Assembly: GCA_024644145.1 (NCBI GenBank)
Contig: JAHELO010000092.1
Coordinates: 1-6,559 of the forward strand
Reading direction: 5' to 3'
DNA: 6,559 nt
Source: Christiangramia sp.
Lineage (GTDB): Bacteria > Bacteroidota > Bacteroidia > Flavobacteriales > Flavobacteriaceae
The notes below the pieces were generated by a model, which ran no database searches, had not been told where the DNA came from, and worked only from the letters and a program-made list of their open reading frames with translations. A program made the position numbers and the translations under genes. Numbering within the stretch: position 1 is the first letter of the stretch; every line of letters begins with the position of its first letter. Of this stretch, positions 1 to 5,511 are shown piece after piece.

Positions 1-586
1 TACCATCATAGCGATAACTGCCGCAGTGAGCCTATTTATCATCCCATCTGGAAAGTCACAACAAAAATTGATCACCTGGGAAGAAGCGGTCAAAATTCCT
101 TGGGGTATAATTCTTCTTTTTGGCGGCGGGATGGCGCTGGCTAAAGGTTTTGGTGACTCCGGGCTGGCTATGTGGATTGGGCAACAGTTAACCAATTTAG
201 AAAATTTACCTTTATTTCTGCTTGTTTTTGTGCTTATTGCTGCAGTAAATTTCCTCACCGAAGTTACCTCTAACCTGGCCACCACGGCCATGCTGTTACC
301 CATTTTGGCGCCTATGGCCCTGGCGTTAGACCTTCATCCTTATTTTTTAATGGTAGGAGCTACTCTCGCTGCATCCTGCGCATTTATGCTGCCGGTTGCC
401 ACACCTCCTAATGCGGTGGTTTTTGGCTCAGGCCAGTTGAGAATTCCAGATATGATAAAAGCAGGGATCTGGATGAACCTAATTTCAATTTTAATTTTAA
501 GTTTTGTGGTGTATTATGCCCTTCCTGTCTTGTGGGATTTCGATCCAAGAATAATCCCAAGCCAGTTTCAGGTGAAAGCCCAATGA
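1..586 (+). CDS. SLC13/DASS-family anion transporter, C-terminal part (5' truncated)
   Basis: This is the C-terminal part of an inner-membrane, probably Na+-coupled, symporter for anions such as sulfate, phosphate or dicarboxylates. The reading frame is open from base 2, so the gene begins before the window; the GTG at 26 is an internal valine codon, not a start. The visible part has several hydrophobic segments, a GGGMALA turn after the first helix (about 125-145), a TSNLATT motif at 266-286 (the family's Ser-Asn-Thr substrate/Na+ site), and SCAFMLPVATPPNAVV at 374-421. The last fits the SLC13 signature pattern S-x2-F-x2-P-[LIVM]-[GSA]-x3-N-x-[LIVM]-V. The stop TGA is at 584-586, almost touching the end of the convergent regulator gene, and no strong terminator hairpin is visible between them. 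The substrate cannot be told from this fragment. A link to arsenate or phosphate uptake for the nearby arsenic genes is only a guess. Confidence 0.9.
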   Translation, partial: TIIAITAAVSLFIIPSGKSQQKLITWEEAVKIPWGIILLFGGGMALAKGFGDSGLAMWIGQQLTNLENLPLFLLVFVLIAAVNFLTEVTSNLATTAMLLPILAPMALALDLHPYFLMVGATLAASCAFMLPVATPPNAVVFGSGQLRIPDMIKAGIWMNLISILILSFVVYYALPVLWDFDPRIIPSQFQVKAQ

Positions 587-590
587 ATTT

Positions 591-1628
591 TTATTCGCTT
601 ACCTCCTGATTATTAGTCTCTTTCTTGGTTCTTAGAAAATATTTTGGACTCACACCATACTTTTCCTTGAAGATCTTAGAAAAATAACTGCGGTTATTAA
701 GGCCAATGGCCGTGACAATTTCTGAAATATTTTTTTCAGACTGGGCAAGCATTTCTTTGGCGGCTTCCAGTTTTACATGTTGCATGTATTTATTTACCGT
801 AAGGTTGTAAACATATTTAAAACCCTCCTGCAATTTGTTTACATTGGTTCCTGCTTCCTTTGCAAGCGCTTCCACGGTAAGGTTGGTGTTAAGGTCGCCC
901 TGAATGCGTTTGGCGGTGTAATTTACCTTTTCAATATCAGATTTTCTAAGGATCTTTGGTAAATGATCGCCATTTTCATCATCTTCAAACTGAGCGATCT
1001 GGATCACCAGCATCTCAAAAGCCTTACCTTCAAGATACAGGTTTCGAAGAAAGCCGGTGTAATCTTTCGTATTGATCTCTTCCATGATATCAGCTGCCTT
1101 GATGCTGTAATTTCCCTGATAGAAGAATTGCCTTTTAGAAACCGAATCCTTGAATAGTTCCTTCAAAGTAGGATTGAGATCTGTGAAATCATAATTAGAC
1201 CTGTGTGCGAAGATAGACCTTATAATCTCCAGGCTGGCAACATGTGTGGCTACATCCTTTTTAAAGGAAAGGATATGACCCTCATAACCATTACTGCTTA
1301 CTACAATATTTTGGTAGGTATCTATTTTATGCACTTTAGTTCCCTGCTGGAAGCAATGACCTACACTACCTTGTGAGCAGAAAATAAATTTTAAAGGATG
1401 TACCGTATTCAAGGAAAAATGAATATCTACATCTTCATAAAATTTACAGTTATAGGTGACGAAGCCTATCCCGGAATCAAAACTAACTCCTTTAATATAG
1501 CCCTCTCCCAGGTTGTCTGGAATAGCAACCGTTAATTCGCCACTCTCATTTTTTAATTCTGCATCAAGCGTTTGTGCGATATCCTCAAGGATTTCACTTA
1601 CAGGTAGGGTTTTTAAATTAATTCTCAT
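591..1628 (-). CDS. AraC-family transcriptional regulator
   Basis: This is a 345-residue DNA-binding regulator. The C-terminal hundred residues (about 235-335) form an AraC/XylS double helix-turn-helix. The first helix-turn-helix is near 249-271 (LTVEALAKEAGTNVNKLQEGF). The second is near 299-322 (ISEIVTAIGLNNRSYFSKIF), followed by the usual KYGVSPKYF ending. The N-terminal part (1-230) is not a sensor domain I can name; it is soluble, with no membrane segment. Its three cysteines, Cys61, Cys84 and Cys92, are the only ones in the protein. The ATG (complement of 1626-1628) gives the full-length family pattern; no clear Shine-Dalgarno is seen. The gene is transcribed away from the arsenosugar operon, across a shared intergenic region that contains an inverted repeat, so it is a reasonable candidate regulator of that operon or of itself. 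This is inference from position; it could instead belong to the upstream transporter. Confidence 0.92.
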   Translation of the reverse strand: MRINLKTLPVSEILEDIAQTLDAELKNESGELTVAIPDNLGEGYIKGVSFDSGIGFVTYNCKFYEDVDIHFSLNTVHPLKFIFCSQGSVGHCFQQGTKVHKIDTYQNIVVSSNGYEGHILSFKKDVATHVASLEIIRSIFAHRSNYDFTDLNPTLKELFKDSVSKRQFFYQGNYSIKAADIMEEINTKDYTGFLRNLYLEGKAFEMLVIQIAQFEDDENGDHLPKILRKSDIEKVNYTAKRIQGDLNTNLTVEALAKEAGTNVNKLQEGFKYVYNLTVNKYMQHVKLEAAKEMLAQSEKNISEIVTAIGLNNRSYFSKIFKEKYGVSPKYFLRTKKETNNQEVSE

Positions 1629-1901
1629 GAGTGTATCGTACTGTTCACGCTTAACTAAAGTTAAGTGTTTTTTAGATAATAACTTCTAAACTATTAACCC
1701 GTAAAATTATCATTTGTATAAAATAAGAAAGAATTAGAGAGTGATATATCAGGCTTTGAACTAATTCTAGTGTGAAAAACGTTAGGCGGCAATTATTTTT
1801 CTCATGTTATATCATCGGGAAGTAACAAATTGAACTTAAAATTATTTGTTAAATCTTTTTACAGCTTTAGAGAAGGCTTTAATTTCAGAAAAACAAAAAT
1901 C
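1629..1901. other. Divergent intergenic region between regulator and operon
   Basis: This 273-base, AT-rich stretch has no convincing gene. A TTG at 1830 opens a frame running into the small membrane protein, but it is a poor start. The stretch must hold the leftward promoter of the regulator and probably the rightward promoter of the downstream genes. I found no full match to the Bacteroidetes promoter (TTTG about 20 bases upstream of TAnnTTTG) on either strand. The closest is leftward: TAACTTTA (complement of 1656-1663) preceded 23 bases upstream by TTTA (complement of 1687-1690). On the + strand TA-TCA-TTTG at 1708-1716 is one base too long in its spacer. The only clear structure is the inverted repeat at 1650-1665. 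Confidence 0.6.
1650..1665. promoter_or_regulatory. Inverted repeat, possible operator
   Basis: The two 7-base arms CTTAACT and AGTTAAG are perfect inverted copies around an AA centre. The symmetry extends by two more pairs (AC with GT) beyond one mismatch, to 1647-1668. It lies about 22 bases upstream of the regulator start codon and overlaps the best leftward -7-like sequence, so a protein bound here could block the regulator's own transcription. On the + strand it is followed by six T residues, but no + strand gene ends here, so a terminator role is unlikely. Binding by a protein is inferred from symmetry and place only. AraC proteins often prefer direct repeats, so another regulator is possible. 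Confidence 0.35.
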
Positions 1902-2084
1902 ATGAGTGCAGATAAAGACAGATCTTCCCCGGTACCAACGAATCACAAGAAATCTGAAAGTGGGATAAACCAATCTACGGAAACCCGGACGGAAAATTCC
2001 GGATCCAAAATGTGGATAATTATACTACTGGGTATTATTTTTTTGATTATCATTCTTTCAGTATCGGGACTGGTTGAATTTTAA
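1902..2084 (+). CDS. Small single-pass membrane protein, unknown function
   Basis: This is a 60-residue protein that I do not recognise. Residues 1-36 are hydrophilic and rich in Ser, Thr, Lys and Glu. Residues 37-58 (from MWIIILLGIIF onward) form one strongly hydrophobic helix, and the protein ends in VEF. With the charged part N-terminal and the helix at the very end, it resembles a C-tail-anchored small protein. I chose the ATG at 1902 over the TTG at 1830: the intervening residues look non-coding, and the ATG follows an A-rich stretch (1891-1899) typical of flavobacterial starts. It lies 61 bases upstream of the CMD-like gene on the same strand, so it may be the first gene of the arsenosugar transcript or a separate unit. 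A role in arsenic handling is not shown by the sequence. Confidence 0.55.
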   Translation: MSADKDRSSPVPTNHKKSESGINQSTETRTENSGSKMWIIILLGIIFLIIILSVSGLVEF

Positions 2085-2119
2085 AAACCACCCGGTAAGA
2101 AATCTCGTAACTATTATAA

Positions 2120-2133
2120 ATGCTTTATAGCAT
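2120..2133 (+). other. Short hairpin before the CMD-like gene
   Basis: The arms ATGCT and AGCAT pair around a TTAT loop, ending 12 bases before the ATG at 2146. The stem is only five pairs and there is no T-run, so it is not a terminator. It could affect translation of the first operon gene or be chance in AT-rich sequence. The sequence just before it (TATAAA, 2115-2120) resembles a generic -10 element, but no matching upstream element is evident. Confidence 0.2.
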
Positions 2134-2145
2134 AAAAGATGAATT

Positions 2146-2481
2146 ATGTCTAAAAATTATTATGACCCTGCCGACCTTAGAAAATTTGGAGAAATAACCG
2201 AATGGAGCGAAGACCTAGGAAATAAGTTCTTTGATTACTATGGTAAAGTATTCGAAGAAGGAGCCCTGTCTGCCAGAGAGAAATCATTAATCGCCCTGGC
2301 GGTATCTCATGTAGTAAAATGCCCGTATTGCATAGATGCCTATACCAAAGATGGACTTCAACGCGGTATTACAAAAGAGGAGATGATGGAAGCGGTTCAC
2401 GCTGGTGCTGCCATAGAAAGTGGTGCAACCCTGGTTCATGGGGTGCAAATGATGAATAAGTACAAAAAGTTAAGTATGTAA
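2146..2481 (+). CDS. AhpD/CMD-like arsenosugar-associated protein
   Basis: This 111-residue protein has the carboxymuconolactone decarboxylase/AhpD fold and matches the small 'peroxidase-like' proteins that accompany arsS. The core motif is KCPYCIDAYTKDG: Cys59 and Cys62 form the CxxC redox pair, with Glu45 and His55 upstream as in AhpD-type sites, and His85 and His98 further on. In AhpD the residue four places after the second Cys is His; here it is Tyr66. CMD-only domains of this length usually assemble as oligomers. A thiol-disulfide or peroxidase activity is inferred from the motif. Its step in arsenosugar synthesis is not established; keeping arsenic or thiols reduced is a plausible job. 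It is the first gene of the tight run, 49 bases before arsS. The start ATG at 2146 gives the usual family N-terminus. Confidence 0.88.
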   Translation: MSKNYYDPADLRKFGEITEWSEDLGNKFFDYYGKVFEEGALSAREKSLIALAVSHVVKCPYCIDAYTKDGLQRGITKEEMMEAVHAGAAIESGATLVHGVQMMNKYKKLSM

Positions 2482-2530
2482 GTTTTTTCAGATAAATAGC
2501 ACTAAATATGCAACACCCGAAAACATCTTT

Positions 2531-3586
2531 ATGACCATTAAGTCTCTAAAAGCACGAAAAGACAATCTTTCCAGTCCGGAAAATCAACTTAAATTTTTAA
2601 ATAACGGTATTTTCAAAGATGGCGGTCTGCCAACATTCAGGGATAAGATCGCCCAATCAGGAAACTTCCCTTTAAAGCCTAAAAAACTGGAGATATTGCA
2701 GTTAAATCTTGGCTATATGTGTAATCAGGTATGCTCACATTGTCATGTAGATGCCGGGCCAGACAGAAAGGAAATAATGACGCAAGAAACTATGCAGGAA
2801 TGTCTGGAGGTGATCAGGAATACCGGTGCTCATACTCTTGACCTTACCGGAGGGGCGCCGGAAATGAATCCTAACTTCCGATGGTTCGTAGAAGAAGCTT
2901 CTAAAGCCGGAATAAAGGATTTTATAGTTCGGTCTAATCTTACGATCATACTTGCCAATAAAAAATACCATGATCTTCCTGAATTTTTCAAAAAGCATAA
3001 TGTCCACGTGGTCTCATCACTTCCTTTTTACAAAAGGGAAAAGACAGATAAGCAAAGAGGGAATGGCGTTTTCGACAAATCTATAAAAGCTCTGCAAATG
3101 CTAAATGAGGTGGGTTATGCCAGTGAGGGTACAGGTCTTAAACTGGATCTTGTGTATAATCCTTCAGGAGCCTTTTTGCCAGGCAATCAGCAGGCGATGG
3201 AGCAGGATTTTAAGGTCGCACTTAAAGAAGATTTTAATATAGATTTTGATAATCTATATGCCATCACAAATTTACCCATTAGCCGTTTTCTTGAGTATTT
3301 AATTGCTTCAGATAATTATGAAGATTACATGTATGCCTTAGTAGACGCCTATAATCCTACGGCTGTAGAAAATGTAATGTGTACAAATACAATTTCCGTA
3401 AGCTGGGATGGTTGGTTATACGATTGTGATTTTAATCAAATGCTGGAACTTAAAGTAAATAGTAAGGTAAAGCATATAAGTGAGTACAACGAAGAATTGT
3501 TAAATGACCGGGAAATAATAATCTCTCAGCATTGCTATGGGTGTACCGCAGGCGCGGGCAGCAGCTGCCAGGGAACTGTAGCTTAA
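2531..3586 (+). CDS. arsS: Arsenosugar biosynthesis radical SAM protein ArsS
   Basis: This is a 351-residue radical SAM enzyme. The 4Fe-4S/SAM motif is CNQVCSHC (Cys64, Cys68, Cys71), followed by LTGGAPEM (105-112), the GGE-like SAM-contacting strand. After the partial barrel comes the Cys-rich C-terminal domain of the ArsS family: NPSGAFLPG (210-218), ITNLPISRF (245-253), Cys284, WDGWLYDCDF with Cys299, and a final CYGCTAGAGSSC (335-346; Cys335, Cys338, Cys346). These later cysteines could hold a second cluster or bind arsenic. In the known pathway ArsS uses the 5'-deoxyadenosyl radical to attach dimethylarsenic to C5' of the adenosine group, giving a dimethylarsinoyl-deoxyadenosine. Some relatives encode selenocysteine in this tail; here every position is an ordinary Cys codon. 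The ATG at 2531 is the only good start. It stands before the rhodanese gene (3-base gap), in the same run as arsM. Confidence 0.95.
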   Translation: MTIKSLKARKDNLSSPENQLKFLNNGIFKDGGLPTFRDKIAQSGNFPLKPKKLEILQLNLGYMCNQVCSHCHVDAGPDRKEIMTQETMQECLEVIRNTGAHTLDLTGGAPEMNPNFRWFVEEASKAGIKDFIVRSNLTIILANKKYHDLPEFFKKHNVHVVSSLPFYKREKTDKQRGNGVFDKSIKALQMLNEVGYASEGTGLKLDLVYNPSGAFLPGNQQAMEQDFKVALKEDFNIDFDNLYAITNLPISRFLEYLIASDNYEDYMYALVDAYNPTAVENVMCTNTISVSWDGWLYDCDFNQMLELKVNSKVKHISEYNEELLNDREIIISQHCYGCTAGAGSSCQGTVA

Positions 3587-3589
3587 TTA

Positions 3590-4090
3590 ATGAGATACTT
3601 TCCTGTAGTTTTTATTATCCTGCTCTTGTTAGGATCCCAAGGCCTTAAAGCCCAGCGTACCCTGAATGAACTTTTGAATAAATATAATTCCGGGAATATT
3701 CCTTATACTTCGGTGGAGGAATTAAGAATGAGCCAGCTGAGCGATAAAGTGCTAATTCTGGATGCGCGGGAACCTGATGAATATGAAGTAAGCCATATTG
3801 AGAATTCGGTGCATGTTGGTTTTAATGACTTTAAGATCTCGGCCATAGATACAGTTTCGCGCACTAGAAGCATCGTGGTTTATTGTTCGCTTGGCATAAG
3901 ATCTGAAAATATAGCACGGCAGCTTCGTGAAGCAGGTTTTAAATATGTCGAGAATCTGTATGGTGGAATCTTCGAATGGAAAAACGCAGGATATCCGGTT
4001 ATCGATGATGCAGGGCAAGAAACAGAAAAAGTGCATGCTTATTCAAAAAAGTGGTCTGTATGGCTGGAAAATGCTGAAATAATATACTAA
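3590..4090 (+). CDS. Exported single-domain rhodanese-like protein
   Basis: This 166-residue protein has an N-terminal signal peptide: Arg2, a hydrophobic core at about 4-15, and a likely signal peptidase I site after LKA (residue 21). A single rhodanese domain covers about 42-138. It has the DAREPDEYEVSHI segment (58-70), the catalytic Cys99 in the loop CSLGIRS with Arg104, and the GGIFEWKNAGYPV end (125-137). Rhodaneses carry sulfur on the active Cys as a persulfide; small exported ones may also act as thiol or arsenate-type redox proteins. The tail (about 145-166, KVHAYSKKWSVWLENAEIIY at 147-166) recurs, as I recall, in rhodaneses of this operon type. Predicted place is the periplasm, although its neighbours look cytoplasmic. 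The gap to arsS is 3 bases, and the glycosyltransferase follows with none. Its role is unproved; sulfur transfer to form thio-arsenosugars is a speculation. Confidence 0.88.
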   Translation: MRYFPVVFIILLLLGSQGLKAQRTLNELLNKYNSGNIPYTSVEELRMSQLSDKVLILDAREPDEYEVSHIENSVHVGFNDFKISAIDTVSRTRSIVVYCSLGIRSENIARQLREAGFKYVENLYGGIFEWKNAGYPVIDDAGQETEKVHAYSKKWSVWLENAEIIY

Positions 4091-4699
4091 GTGAATAAGG
4101 AAAAATTATTAATGATTTTCACTAAAAACCCTGTTGCGGGTAAGGTGAAAACCCGATTAGCAAAAGACCTGGGTGAATTGAAGGCCCTTGATGTTTATAA
4201 TTTTTTGTTGAAACACTCTCATAGTGTTACCACTCCGCTTAAAATGAAAAAACAGGTTTATTATTCCAGTAATATACCTGGGCTGGATCTCTGGAGTGAG
4301 GGTGATTTTGAAAAAAAACTTCAAAAACCGGGAGATTTGGGAGAAAAAATGGAGGCCGCATTTCGTGATGCTTTTAATGAGGATTATAAAAAAGTGATCA
4401 TAATTGGGAGTGACCTTTATGATATTTCAACTAATGAGCTTGAAGAGGCTTTTGACCATCTGGACCACCATGAATACGTGATTGGCCCTGCAGAAGATGG
4501 AGGTTATTATTTATTAGGAATGAAATCCTTAAATTCTACCCTGTTCCATAATAAGACCTGGAGTACCTGTAGCGTCTTTGAGGAAACTAGGAAAGATATG
4601 CAGAATGCAGCTGTAAAAGTGCTGGCAACAAAAAATGATATAGATATGCTGGAAGACATAAAGGATCATCCTGCATTTGAAAAATTTATAAAAACATGA
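4091..4699 (+). CDS. TIGR04282-type arsenosugar biosynthesis glycosyltransferase
   Basis: This 202-residue protein is of the CofC/GT-A-like transferase family found beside arsS and arsM. Motifs are MIFTKNPVAGKVKTRLA (8-24, nucleotide-binding loop), GDLGEKMEAAF (81-91), IIIGSDLYDI (103-112, the acidic metal-binding turn), IGPAEDGGYYLLGM (131-144) and TKNDIDMLEDI (180-190). Family members usually read SDCPD in the third motif; here it is SDLYD, with the two acidic residues kept. It probably transfers the dimethylarsinoyl-ribose unit to an acceptor such as glycerol, or makes an activated form of it; which one is not known from sequence. The start is GTG at 4091, directly after the rhodanese stop with no gap, and preserves the Lys-rich N-terminus; an ATG at 4112 would cut off seven residues. 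Its stop overlaps the next start (ATGA, 4696-4699), implying coupled translation. Length is normal. Confidence 0.9.
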   Translation: MNKEKLLMIFTKNPVAGKVKTRLAKDLGELKALDVYNFLLKHSHSVTTPLKMKKQVYYSSNIPGLDLWSEGDFEKKLQKPGDLGEKMEAAFRDAFNEDYKKVIIIGSDLYDISTNELEEAFDHLDHHEYVIGPAEDGGYYLLGMKSLNSTLFHNKTWSTCSVFEETRKDMQNAAVKVLATKNDIDMLEDIKDHPAFEKFIKT

Positions 4700-5511
4700 C
4701 AGATAGAATAAACGAGGCAGTAGAGTATCTGCAATCCAAGGGCTTTGGAGCACCAGAGGTAGGTATAATTCTGGGAACAGGCCTGGGGAAATTGCTGGAT
4801 GATATTGAGATAGAGGTGGAAGCCAGTTATAATCATATCCCATATTTTCCAACTGCTACCGTAGAATTTCATAAAGGAAAACTCATTTTTGGTACTCTGG
4901 AGGGGAGGAAGGTGGTAGTAATGCAAGGCAGGTTTCATTTATATGAAGGTTACAGCCTGTTTGATGTTACCTTTCCAGTAAGGGTTATGAAACGCCTGGG
5001 AATGAAAAAACTTCTTGTGTCGAATGCTTCAGGTGCTATTAATCTTAAGTTTAAAAAGGCTGAACTTATGCTGATAGACGATCATATCAATTTGCAGGGG
5101 GGCTCTCCACTTGCTTTTCACGGGGTAGACAAATTTGGTGAGAGGTTTGTAGATATGAGTGCACCCTATGATGCAGATATGAATAAGGTCTTTGAGGACG
5201 CAGCACAAAAACTTAATATTACTTTACATAAAGGAGTATATGCATCAGTCATGGGGCCGCAATTGGAAACCCGGGCTGAGTACCGTTATTTGAAAATAAT
5301 AGGCGCAGATGCAGTAGGTATGAGTACCGTGCCTGAAGTTATAGTTGCAAATCATCTGGGGGTGCCTGTATCAGCAATATCTGTAATTACAGACCAGGGT
5401 GATCCTGAGAATCTGGAGAAAGTGGATATTCAGGATATACTGGCTAATGCTGCAAAAGCGGAACCCAACATGGTTAAACTATTTAAAGAATTATTACAAC
5501 AACTATCATGA
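4696..5511 (+). CDS. Purine nucleoside phosphorylase (trimeric PNP/MTAP family)
   Basis: This 271-residue enzyme of the PNP/MTAP family cleaves purine nucleosides with phosphate to base and ribose 1-phosphate. Visible motifs are GTGLG (27-31, phosphate loop), GRFHLYEGY (78-86, with His81 and Tyr83), SNASGAIN (109-116), MGPQLETRAEYR (186-197, Glu191 at the base site) and AVGMSTVPEVIVA (206-218). The residue matching human PNP Asn243 is Asp233 (VITDQGD), and the one matching His257 is Ile245. MTAP has Asp and Val at these places, so an adenine nucleoside with a 5' group other than hydroxyl is the likely substrate. In context this would be the ArsS product dimethylarsinoyl-deoxyadenosine, from which adenine must be removed. 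The alignment is from memory. It overlaps both neighbours by 4 bases (ATGA), so it is coupled to the transferase and arsM. A general salvage role (punA) cannot be excluded. Confidence 0.93.
   Translation: MTDRINEAVEYLQSKGFGAPEVGIILGTGLGKLLDDIEIEVEASYNHIPYFPTATVEFHKGKLIFGTLEGRKVVVMQGRFHLYEGYSLFDVTFPVRVMKRLGMKKLLVSNASGAINLKFKKAELMLIDDHINLQGGSPLAFHGVDKFGERFVDMSAPYDADMNKVFEDAAQKLNITLHKGVYASVMGPQLETRAEYRYLKIIGADAVGMSTVPEVIVANHLGVPVSAISVITDQGDPENLEKVDIQDILANAAKAEPNMVKLFKELLQQLS

Noticed and set aside
1..586. Transporter as an ArsB-type arsenite pump
   Set aside because: The SNLAT motif and exact SLC13 signature point to the DASS anion symporters rather than ArsB or Acr3.
560..600. Possible terminator between the convergent transporter and regulator genes (TTTC/GAAA and GAAT/ATTC stems)
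   Set aside because: Stems are only four pairs and inside or across coding ends; not enough to call a terminator.
777..1157. Two short + strand open frames inside the regulator gene
   Set aside because: They are antisense to a well-supported AraC coding region and show no domain or start signal of their own.
1742..1814. Distant inverted copies TGATATA (1742-1748) and TATATCA (1808-1814) that could pair around a loop of about 59 bases
   Set aside because: Seven AT-rich pairs with no supporting stem in between and no match to a known riboswitch or RNA.
1830..1901. N-terminal extension of the small membrane protein from a TTG start
   Set aside because: TTG is a rare start here, and the ATG at 1902 has better context and gives a sensible small membrane protein.
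2508..2534. A tiny reading frame, MQHPKTSL, whose TGA overlaps the arsS ATG (ATGA)
   Set aside because: It looks like a coupling leader, but eight codons with an overlapping stop occur easily by chance in AT-rich DNA, and there is no ribosome binding site or attenuator hairpin.
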